Source: Acytostelium subglobosum LB1 (lineage: Eukaryota > Evosea > Eumycetozoa > Acytosteliales > Acytosteliaceae). From it: DNA of 64,000 nucleotides. Position 1 is the first letter of the stretch. The number at the start of each line of letters is the position of its first letter. Position numbers and translations under genes: made by a program. Below are positions 21,241-30,317 of this stretch, piece after piece. The stretch is from positions 1,488,001-1,552,000 of the forward strand of contig NW_012236529.1 of assembly GCF_000787575.1 (NCBI RefSeq). Reading direction: 5' to 3'. The notes beneath the pieces are model-generated. The model was not told where the DNA came from, made no database searches, and saw only the letters and a list, made by a program, of their open reading frames with translations.

Positions 21241-22005
21241 ATGACACACCATCACGAATGCTGCGACCATCACTGCAAGGATCACCATCATCATCATCAT
21301 GATAAACATCATCATCATGATAAGCATCATCATAAGGAGAAAGACCCTGTGACCAAATTCTTTGAGAAGTTTGTTGATGAGTGCCATGCCGGAAGCAAGG
21401 GAACAACTCATCATAAGGATTCCCATCATCACAAGGACGCCCATCATCACAAGGATGCCCATCATCATAAGGAAGTCCATCATCACAAGGAAGTCCATCA
21501 TCATCACAAGGAACCAGCTCATCATCATACTACAGTACATCATTCTTCGCCTTCTCATCATCATCATCATCACTCTGGTGGAAGTGGTGGCGGTGGCTCA
21601 GTATCATTCTCCTCACGTTGGACACCACTCTCACAACAGCCATCACATTCATCCTCCTCCTCAACATACTCGAGTACTCATTCTTCGACTCCACATCATA
21701 CTCCATCATCAACTTATTCATCATCATCATCACATAGTTCAGGTGGAACTGTTTCCGGAAAGTGGCCACCTCCCGCTCACAGCTCATCGGCATCTTCTGG
21801 AACAGTATCATTGTCAAAGCCAGCTACTAGGTCCACACCACCACCAATGCCACCATCATATGTCAAGCCAACAACATCAACAACCTCCACACATACTTCA
21901 TACTCTCCATCATACTCTGTGACGCCCAACTTCTGTAGTCAATGCGGTCACAAACCAGCCCATGGTGCCAAATTCTGTTCCGACTGTGGCAAGAAGTTCC
22001 TCTAA
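21241..22005 (+). CDS. Histidine-rich protein with C-terminal zinc ribbon
   Basis: Single exon, 254 residues. The first 110 residues are extremely His-rich, made of HHH, DKHHH and tandem HHKD/HHKE units broken by one short helix (DPVTKFFEKFVDECHAG). The middle is Ser/Thr/Pro-rich and likely disordered. The last 25 residues are a zinc ribbon, FCSQCGHKPAHGAKFCSDCG, with two CxxC knuckles. The His tracts should bind Zn, Cu or Ni, or act as a pH-dependent charge switch; neither is shown by sequence. There is no signal peptide or membrane helix, so it is probably cytosolic or nuclear. Many dictyostelid proteins carry such a C-terminal ribbon, but I do not recognise this combination. Confidence 0.8.
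   Translation: MTHHHECCDHHCKDHHHHHHDKHHHHDKHHHKEKDPVTKFFEKFVDECHAGSKGTTHHKDSHHHKDAHHHKDAHHHKEVHHHKEVHHHHKEPAHHHTTVHHSSPSHHHHHHSGGSGGGGSVSFSSRWTPLSQQPSHSSSSSTYSSTHSSTPHHTPSSTYSSSSSHSSGGTVSGKWPPPAHSSSASSGTVSLSKPATRSTPPPMPPSYVKPTTSTTSTHTSYSPSYSVTPNFCSQCGHKPAHGAKFCSDCGKKFL
21403..21515 (+). repeat. Coding tandem repeat CATCATCACAAGG(A/A)xx
   Basis: About seven imperfect 15-bp units (CATCATCACAAGGAT, ...GAC, ...GAA, with CC or TC in the spacer codon) encode HHKD or HHKE pentamers. The unit is in frame, so copy-number change would keep the protein open. Confidence 0.8.
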
Positions 22006-22351
22006 CATCTCATCCCATATCCAGTTCATTCATTGTAATAATAATTATTAATATTACTATTTATATAATAAAATAACTTATTCATAAACATACCCAAATT
22101 GGAATGAATCCAAAGTTGATTGATTGTGATGAATCATTTGGTTTGACACACCACACGAGACGAACATCAACCCATCTTTCATTTGTCAACTTTCAAAGTT
22201 GGCGCGAACACACCAACACTCAAATATTCATCTAATCATTCATTCATACTATTATAACACATACATAAAGTATATATATATACTTGTTCTACTTACTTAT
22301 TATTGATTGAGTAGTATTAAGTAAGTAAAAGTTAGAAATAGTAGTTGAAAA
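22006..22351. other. Intergenic spacer
   Basis: Between two + strand genes. It has an AT-rich 3' part after the His-rich gene and a promoter-like AT-rich block (22255-22320) before the src1 start. A frame on the minus strand crosses it without support. Confidence 0.5.
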
Positions 22352-25120
22352 ATGTATGATAATGATCTACTACAAGGCGATGTAAAGCAACAGCTTATCA
22401 GGAAGAAGAGGTCCAGTACTGCCCCAAGTTCAAGTAGTGGCAGACAATCAACAACCTCAAGAGCATCAGATAAAGGTTGGTATTGGACAATCAACAAGTA
22501 CTAGTTATTGCTGCACAATCATTGACTCCTCAAACTCATTCAAACTCAATAGACACTGGAGTGTCATCATCAAAGAAGACATCATCAACGACATTGTACA
22601 ATGACAATGATGAAGATGATACTAAAGCACAGAAACGAAAGTCAATCATTGGCAATACATCAACGTCGACGACGACGACAAGTACTACAGCTGGCACTTC
22701 GACAACATCCAGCTCAAAGAACAGTGGTAATGGAACGGGAAGTGTACTTGGTGATACTAGAAAGAGGGCAACTGTGGGCGGTGCGATGACAACCTCAGCA
22801 AAGAAGCCACCCGCATCATCTCAGAAGAGCAGCAGCAGCACCAGTGGGGATAATCAAGACAGCGACACGACATTCATCTACCTCAACAAACCCAACCCTT
22901 CACAAAAGAGGAAGTCGTCAGAGGCCGAGAACATCTTCCAGACGGCACGCTCAAAGGCCGACGAGGAAGAAGAGGAGGAGAGACAAAGACAGAAAGACAA
23001 GAAGAAGAAGGCGAGATATTCAGTGCTGGGCGCAAAGACACAGTTTGAGAAGGATCGCGATCTGGAGCGCGACAAGGAGATTAGACAGCAGGCCGAGCGA
23101 CTGGCCGACCTTGACAGGATCAAGCGCGAGAAGGACCGCCAGGAGGAGGAGGAGCGCCACCGTCTGGAAAAGGAGCGTCAGAGGGAGGCCGAACGACTGG
23201 AGCGTCTGGAGCGTCTGGGCCGCGTCAAACCCAACCCGGCAATGGCGGCACCGACAACAACAACCACATCCTCCGCAAGGCTGCCATCACTCTCCACCCC
23301 ATATCCCGCCAGCAAGCAGCAGCAACAGCAGCAGCCCCAACCGGGCAGAACATCCTCTTCAGTGTTTGCCAAGAACAACACGCAAGTCCTGCAGCCACAA
23401 CGCTACACCACCACGTCTGCCAGCCATCACGAATATCCACAGACGCCCAACAACTTTGACAAGTCCAACACTGGCTTCCAATACAACAACTACCAGATAC
23501 CGACGGCAAAGGCACCATTGTTCGCGCAGACAACGCAACAAAACCTCTCCGTTGACTTTGACACTGATGAACCTCAAGATGTTGTTGAGGACAATGACTA
23601 TGACTTTGGCGCAGTGTTGCCAACCTCACCAGAGCCCTTCTCACAAGAGGACCAGGACGACGAATCTGACAGCGACCTCTCCTTTGATTATGACGAGGAG
23701 GAGCATATGAATGGTAGCCATTCGTACGATGTGGACGCGGATGTGAACCCCCAGCAAGAGTATGAACGAGAGCGCCAGCGCCAGCGCGATCAAGAGCGCG
23801 AGCGCGAACAGAGAAGACAACAACGCGAGTATTCCTCGAATGAGAGACCAAGCTCAACAGGTGTGAGCAGCATTCAACGCGAGCGATCATTGAAGGACCA
23901 CGACTGGGTTGGCTACGCATTGATCGTCGTGTCGTTTATCGCGTGGATCGTTCTGCTTGGCGTCATGCTCAACTTCTTCTACTCATTTGGCAGCGTCACC
24001 TACTGTGACACTGACTCCATGCCACGATTCGATGGCAATGGCAAGATCATTTGCCATCGCTGCCCCGACAGGGGCATCTGCACAGACGGCGCATTCAGCG
24101 CGTGCCAGGACGGCTACGTCCGAAGTAGGCAACGCTGCATCGTCGACCCATCGCGCATCGATGCGCTCAACGTAGTGTTTGGCAATGTGGAGCAGGTGCT
24201 GCGTGAGCACAAGGGCAAGTTCGAGTGCAAGGTCACCGATCAGTTCGACATGCCCCTCGAGCAGCTCGGCAAGGAGTTTGGCCGACACTACTGGATCAAG
24301 GTGGACGCCGTCGAGAAGGCCTACACCAAGCTCATCGATCATATTGTCAACAGACGCGACGCCGCCGACTTTGGCATCGACGAGAAGATGCTGGACAGCA
24401 TTGTCGTGTCACACAACGACACATCGGGCGAGCTGCTGCTCCACACGGTCAAGGAGTCCATCCGTCCGCTGTGGTGCCAGACGTACTTTGTCGGCAAGCA
24501 ACTGATGCTCAACAACCTCCAAATTCTCATCGGCCTGTTTGGCGCCTACGTACTCTACAGCTACATACGAATCCGCGCGCAACGCAAGAAGGAAGACGCC
24601 CTCAAGACCGAGCATATGTTCAAGCAGCTGCTGGGCATAATACAGCAACAGAGCCGCTACAACCCAGAAGAACCATGGATATCCGAGATCATCCTACAAG
24701 AGGAAGTGATTGGCACTGATAGATCAAAGCATACTTTGAGATTATGGGAGCATGTAAGTAGATAGTAGTCAGTCAGACCAAGTCGTGCTTGGAGGTATCC
24801 AAGTATATTGTGTATTAACAAGTTGTTTGTTGTCTGCGCCGTCGCATGTATGTAGGCATTGGAGAAAGTATTGTCCTCGTCCAACAAGGTATTATACGCT
24901 CCGCGATACGTCAATGGAGAATCACAGAACACTCTAGAGTGGAGTGACACTGGTGCGTTCAGAGGTATGTTCCAAAAGAATGAATGTAGTGCCAGTCCAC
25001 CAACATGTTGATTGATTGGATTGAATGAATGACCATCATTGACTAACATGCTCCTCACTTGTTGTCCACATTGTAGATGCAACTACACCATCCAAGTCTG
25101 CTACCAAGCAAGCATTATAA
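22352..25120 (+). CDS. src1: Src1/Man1-type inner nuclear membrane protein
   Basis: Model: join(22352..22475, 22553..24753, 24856..24964, 25077..25120), 825 residues. Family members sit in the inner nuclear membrane and link chromatin to the lamina; in Dictyostelium the partner is the lamin-like NE81 (established knowledge). The N-terminus is short and basic (QQLIRKKRS), with only a vestige of a helix-extension-helix. About 150-260 is a Lys/Glu/Arg-rich coiled coil and the middle is acidic. Membrane helix 1 is at about 480 (VGYALIVVSFIAWIVLLGVMLNFFY). The Man1-Src1 C-terminal domain follows, with its Cys pattern CHRCPDRGIC..G..SACQDGY. Membrane helix 2 is at about 690 (LQILIGLFGAYVLYSY). A helical nucleoplasmic tail has WISEIILQEEV. 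The two last, small exons were found by extending past the GTAAGT after LRLWEH. Confidence 0.92.
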
Positions 25121-25167
25121 ATAAAGTATTGTAGGGATCTATGTATCCCATTCGCTTCATCAGTGGA

Positions 25168-25843
25168 CTATGATGATGATGACTCCTTTGCCAATGCTCT
25201 TTCCTTATCTAACTTATTCTTCTGCTTCCTTCTTGCATTCTTTTCTCTATTCTTGTTCGTCTGGAATCGCTTCACCTTGTCACATTGATTACACTTGATC
25301 ATAACATGTGTCTCTCTGTTATCTGTTGAATGAATGAATGTCAGTTACTTTGAACTGAGGCATGTCAATCAGCTTTGACTTACCTTTCAGACGAACTGTT
25401 GATGAGACTCCTGGGATGAGCAGGGATGAGCAACCCTTGCACACTGTACGTTTGATTGAGGAATTGACTCTGATCACAGCTCTTCTTGATATCTGATGTA
25501 CAACATTGCAATAGAAGCTCGCTAGGACTTGGTTGGGTGGCTGTTGTTGGGTTTGAGTTGTTGACTGTTGTTGATTCTCAATAGACTCAACTGGCTCTGA
25601 TGTCGAATCAATGACTTTAGTTTGAGGGTTCATCATCAGATGAGCAGCTTGATAAAGGTAGTTCATTCTCTTATAACAATCAATGTTCTTTAACTTTGAC
25701 TTTGAGTCCTTGTTTGAATCCTTGTTGTTCTTATTGTTGTTGTTGTGGTTGTTGTTTGACTTGTTAGTGTTGGCAGCAGTCTTTGACACTGAAGCTGCAG
25801 GTGTCTCTGCTGGATCTATATCAGCTGTATTAGCTGTGGACAT
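25168..25843 (-). CDS. RPP21: Ribonuclease P protein subunit, Rpp21/Rpr2 family
   Basis: Model: complement(join(25168..25322, 25384..25843)), 204 residues. Rpp21/Rpr2/Snm1 proteins are zinc-ribbon subunits of RNase P (tRNA 5' processing) or RNase MRP (rRNA processing). The hallmark is visible: the helix RMNYLYQAAHLMM, then YCNVVHQISRRAVIRVNSSIKRTVC, and four cysteines in two knuckles, CKGC in exon 1 and CNQC in exon 2. Joining the exons brings the second knuckle (MIKCNQCDKVKRFQT) into frame. The N-terminus is a poly-Asn/Lys low-complexity leader and the tail is Lys/Arg-rich, as expected for an RNA-binding protein. The gene converges with src1; only 47 bp separate the stops. Confidence 0.9.
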
Positions 25844-26016
25844 TATTATATGTAATATCTATTTGTAGTTTATTAATAACTTTGAAAAAGAATGAATGAA
25901 TGAAAGAGCACACGAGCGGATGGAAACAAAACGGTAACTCGCGGAAACAAGCGGAACACGAAAAGCAGAAGTTAATTGAATTGATTGGATGAGTGAAGTT
26001 CACTTTAATTATCACC

Positions 26017-26799
26017 TTAAAGTGATAGAGCTTCATCTTGGAGTAGTTGTGGCAATTCAAGACAAAGTCTGGCAAGAGCAAGAATGGATGAAGCATCAAA
26101 GTGCTTCTCGCGCCACGACTCTGCATCGATAATGCCAATGACCTTGGTGTTGTCATTGCGATCAAAGATTGGAATGCACAGCTCACTCTTGACCTTGTCC
26201 GAGCAGTTGTAGTAAGGTCCATCGTAGCCCTCCAACGTCTGGATGATCCTGCCCTTGCCATGAATGCCAACGAATGAGTTGTTGCTTATCGTCTCCCAAT
26301 AATCATTCAATGGGAATATAGGACGACTGATCTCTCCTTGATACGCAAGCTTGACCAATGCATTCTCACCATTGACCTGGTACACCTTGTATATTCCAAT
26401 CCAATCAACCTTTGTCAACTGTTGTGCGTTGAGTGTAATCTGTTTGTTTGAATGAATGAGTGAGTGCAATGTATACTTGGTCGCGAGCATGTATGTTGCA
26501 ACATAACATACTGAGTAGAGTCTTGAGAGGATGTTGGACTTGGTGGATGTGCGTGTGCCGATGGTGGACTCGAGGTTGTAGGTCTCAGTCTCGTGCTTTA
26601 GACTGCACGTGCCGCCATCACCTAACTTGGGCACTGTGTAGATGTACAATGACTGTTCATTGTCACCTGTATGTTTGTTATCGAATGTACCAGTGAACCA
26701 TGATGTAATCAACTTTGTATTCTCAACATCCTCATCACGTTGTTGTTGGATATATGAAGCAAATTGAATGAGTCCTGTTGAGTTAAGGTATTGTTCCAT
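26017..26799 (-). CDS. GAF-domain protein related to free-methionine-(R)-sulfoxide reductase fold
   Basis: Preferred model: complement(join(26017..26439, 26512..26799)), 236 residues. The intron 26440-26511 (72 bp, GTATGT..ACAG) is a multiple of three and stop-free, so the frame reads through it. The read-through insert (…HSLIHSNK) matches the usual intron-end composition here, so I treat it as an intron. The C-terminal 140 residues form a GAF domain: VDWIGIYKVY, GKGRIIQTL, then CSDKVKSELCIPIFD and VIGIIDAESW, ending in a leucine-rich helix. The SELCIPI/IGIIDAES core is like that of fMsr enzymes, with the two Cys in C..SELC. I do not see the full catalytic Cys set, so activity is uncertain. 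No membrane helix. Confidence 0.82.
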   Translation of the reverse strand: MEQYLNSTGLIQFASYIQQQRDEDVENTKLITSWFTGTFDNKHTGDNEQSLYIYTVPKLGDGGTCSLKHETETYNLESTIGTRTSTKSNILSRLYSVCYVATYMLATKYTLHSLIHSNKQITLNAQQLTKVDWIGIYKVYQVNGENALVKLAYQGEISRPIFPLNDYWETISNNSFVGIHGKGRIIQTLEGYDGPYYNCSDKVKSELCIPIFDRNDNTKVIGIIDAESWREKHFDASSILALARLCLELPQLLQDEALSL

Positions 26800-28095
26800 T
26801 ATGTTATATGTTTGTGTATATGTTTGATTGATTGATAGTTATGTTAACATTATGATCATTATGATGACTCATGTACATAGTAGTAGTCCAGGATCATCGG
26901 CCCCATTAACGTTAAAGACGACTTCCAAAGAATCCCAAATGGAAGGAGAAGAAGACCAAATTTGGAATCCAGATTCATAGTTTATGGGACAACACACATT
27001 TGACAATGTTTGACCATTTGATCAAACAGATATTTAGATAAATCGTGACCAAGTTGTAAGTTTCCAAGGCTTATAAATAGAAGGTTTAGATACTTTGAAC
27101 TCTTAATTCAATTAACAACAATGACACATTTACACAATCAATCAAACAATCAATCAACTTCATTGAATACACACTCTTTGTAGGTCACAAGGACCTCGAA
27201 CTTGATGAAATTGCGATGATCACATCATTTAAGTCCCGGATAACTTACTGTTTACTCCCCTGTTTAGGACTAGTCCATAGTCGTTGTAAGTTATCCATGC
27301 TCAATGTAGTCGTTGTGGAGGCCTCGAAATGATGATCACTGAAGTTGATTGGCCCTCCCCAACAGTCACAGGGTTACTGTTTCCGACTACCGCTGCCAAG
27401 TGCCAACAAACAATTCTCAACAACTCACCAACACGCACTTGTAAACATCGTTGAAGGTTACCACACTTAAACAAGGACCAGTTCTCTCTGTCACTGCTTC
27501 ATTCATTACCGGAAGTGTCTTCGGCGTCACGGTTAACCAGGAATGGCTGGACAACACATACTTCACAATCATTCATATTCATTCAACGTTGGCGGCCATT
27601 CATGTAAAGACATCAACCCCACCCGTTTCCTGAACGATTTTGGACCAATGATCCAATCAAATAAACAGCAAAGCGCAGAGGGGTGTGCGTCTCATCACTA
27701 AATTGAGCCAAGGTAGGGGGCCTGAAACTCAATCTCCAAGGCCTACAAACACTCGCACACATGCACACTCAATCAGGGTCAGTCAATCAAACAAACAAAC
27801 ACACACTACCTTGACCTCATAGAGAGAGAGAGAGTTGGAATGATCATATGATGTGAGGTACTCGAGGTGACCTCACTGCAGTTGGGGGTTAGGCGCCACG
27901 ACTAATCATAATTCTTGTCCTGCACCCCATGGTATTGGGAACATCATCAACTTAAGCACCATCACTCAACATCATCTTCAACATCATCATTCAAACATTA
28001 TCATACATGTAATATAACTTGGATCTTGGACAATCAATCAATCACTCAATCACTCAATCAAACATACAATCAATCCAAACTCACTCCCATTATCA
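26800..28095. other. Divergent spacer with structured inverted repeats
   Basis: About 1.3 kb upstream of two divergent genes. It contains an inverted repeat at 27238-27296 with a palindrome in its loop, the palindrome CCAAATTTGG at about 26957, short CA/AC tracts at 27755-27805, (GA)n at 27821-27833, and CAATCACT repeats at 28035-28060 just before the + strand ATG. The central part is less AT-rich than most spacers. A 60-codon frame at 27451 has no support. Confidence 0.5.
27238..27296. repeat. Inverted repeat with 11-bp perfect arms
   Basis: GGATAACTTAC (27238-27248) pairs with GTAAGTTATCC (27286-27296). The 37-bp loop contains a second perfect palindrome, GGACTAGTCC (27267-27276). Weaker matching continues outward: TGATCACATCATTT on the left against AAATGATGATCA on the right. 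Confidence 0.85.
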
Positions 28096-30123
28096 ATGTC
28101 CAGCAGTGAGAGTAGCACTAGTAGTTCCAGTAGCTCTGGCGGCAGCGGCGGCGGCAGTAGCCCTAACAATCATCCAACAAGTACTCAATGTATACGTCAT
28201 GCTGGAAGGTGCTTGGAGTTCTTATGCCGAAGTTGTAACTTGTTGCTGTGTGCCAATTGTGCAGTGGGCGCAGATCACCGTGGCCATGTGATCGATGACA
28301 ACGAGACTATTGCAGCTGGCTTGGCTGTGGCTGGCGGTAACGCCAGTCTCGGCTACATGAAGCGCATGGATGAGCTGTGGCGCCAGCTCAAACTGTGCAG
28401 CCAGGCCATTGCCCAGAGCCGCAGCAACGAGTGCGCCATCACCAGCTACTACCGCGACCTCCATGAGTTCATTCGCCTGGAGGAGCATAAAGTCAAGAGG
28501 CCGCTGGTGGAAGAGCGCGAGAAGACCTCTGCCATGCTACAGTCAATCGTACTCGAGATCAGTTCAATCAACAACATACTAATGTCGGTCCATGGACGCG
28601 GCAACATCATTGGCGGCACTGGAAATGGAAATGGCAACGGCAACGGTAATGGCAATGGCAACATATATGGCGTCAACAATAGTGTGGTGGACAGACTAAG
28701 AAGTGACAGCCGAATGTTTGATCAGGCTGTGGTCGAGGAGGACTATCTCAATGGTGTAATTGAGACCGTGAGCAAGTCACACACGGTAAATGAATGGATC
28801 CAGCAGGGCGGCAACACATACCTCTCGAGGAGCGACCACCCCCTCATCTGCCAATACTTCCATCACAATGTGATGGCATCAGAGAATGCGCCACTGTCTG
28901 GCGCGCAACCGGCCACTATCCAGGTTCGCTTTGAGGACCGTGTGCTGCGCGACATCAAGATCCTGCTGCACCAGTTGTGTCAGATCTCTGATGAGAATGG
29001 CAACTACCCCTCCAGTGACATGGGCATCGGTCTAGGCATTGGCATGGGCATGGGCGTTGTGGCGCATGGCCACCAACAGGCCAATGGAATGATGACAAGG
29101 AGTAACAACGCAAACAAGCTACTGTCATTGGGTCCAAACGGTTGCCATCTGTATGATATTGTAACTGGCAAGTGGTCCAAGCAAGAGGCGGACCGAGAGA
29201 AAAGACACTACCCAACATGTTCCCTTGTCACTGCCAAAGACTACATCTTTGTCTTTGGCGGCAACGAAGATTCCACATCCTTTGCACGCTACTCAATCAT
29301 GACAATGAAGTGGGATCACTTTGGTCAAATCACAACTGGCGATGTAAGTTACTCACTTTGTCAATGATGATCATGATGTTGGCACCAGACTAACATCCTC
29401 GCCATCCCTTACCCTCGCCCTTGCCCTCACCCTTACCCTCGCCAACCCTCACCCTACCCTTGTCCTTGCCAACCCTCAACTTCGCTCTCATATACACAGG
29501 GAGGCTACGGCATCAGCACATGCTTTGATGGTGTAAAGTATATATACTTGGTTGGAGGACTATACAAAGGAGTGTATTTGACTCGTGTCGATAGGTTTGA
29601 CATTGATACGATGGAGTTTACTCGCATTGGTGACATTGGTCAGTGTCGTTACTACAGCCACAGCTTCATACATAATGGTCTGGTACACATTGTCAGTGGC
29701 TACAACGACCTATACGCATGCCAATCAATTATAACCTACAACCCTCAGGAGCTTACCTGCCAGTACTTGATCGACGACGTTGGTTTCCATGAGTGGATCA
29801 TTGCCAGTTGCTTCGATGGCACTGACCTGGTCTATGTGCTGGACGCCAAGAACAACTTCTTCTCAATCAGTCTGGCCAATAAGATCAAGTGCAACCTGCC
29901 CTCGCCCAAGACCTCCAAGTCTTCCAAGCATCTTCAATTCAAACATTCAATGATCTACCTAGCAGAGAGCGCGCCCAAACAAGGTGGCACGATCCTCTTT
30001 GTTGGTGGCAGTCGTCATGGCACACACCTCTTTAGCATCCAAAGCAATGAATGGTGCAAGCTGGCTGAGAAAGATGAAGTCGACCGTCGTTACAATGGTC
30101 TAGTGCGTGTGGCATTACAATAA
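28096..30123 (+). CDS. B-box zinc finger and kelch-repeat protein
   Basis: Model: join(28096..29343, 29500..30123), 623 residues. Residues about 30-68 are a type-2 B-box with the C..H..C..C..C..C..H..H spacing (CIRHAGRCLEF, CRSC, CANC, DHRGH). A helical, probably coiled-coil region follows to about 165. There are (Gly-Asn)n and (Gly-Met)n low-complexity tracts at about 175-195 and 310-320. From about 345 to the end, kelch-like blades are seen: IFVFGGNEDSTSFARYSIMTMKW, IYLVGGLYKGVYLTRVDRFD, HIVSGYND, and a last ILFVGGSRHGTHLFSIQSNEW. This architecture is a known expanded family in dictyostelids; the function is unknown. The intron is 156 bp, long for this window, and filled with a C-rich telomere-like tract. 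Confidence 0.88.
29401..29480 (+). repeat. Degenerate CCCTNN tract inside an intron
   Basis: About twelve loose units of the form CCCTTA, CCCTCG, CCCTTG, CCCTCA and CCAACC fill most of the kelch-gene intron. The pattern resembles a decayed C-strand telomere repeat but has no run of perfect CCCTAA. Confidence 0.75.
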
Positions 30124-30317
30124 ATATGTCCTCTTACCCTTACCATTACCCTTTGAACAAAATAAGATGAGATTGATTGATTGGTTGCTTGTACGAGGGG
30201 GACAACTCCGGAGAGATGAGTTGCCATCATGAGGACATTTATTGGAGGGTGATTGGGTGGATGACTATGCCTGCTGGAGACATGTCTATCCGTACCAATG
30301 ATATTGATTGTGGACGG

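Noticed and set aside
20882-21406. 174-codon minus-strand frame over the spacer and the His-rich gene
   Set aside because: Part of it mirrors the His repeats as Asp-rich sequence, and the rest crosses an inverted repeat. No start context or family signal.
23225-23920. 231-codon minus-strand frame opposite src1
   Set aside because: Shadow of the Arg/Glu/Gln-rich coiled-coil region of src1.
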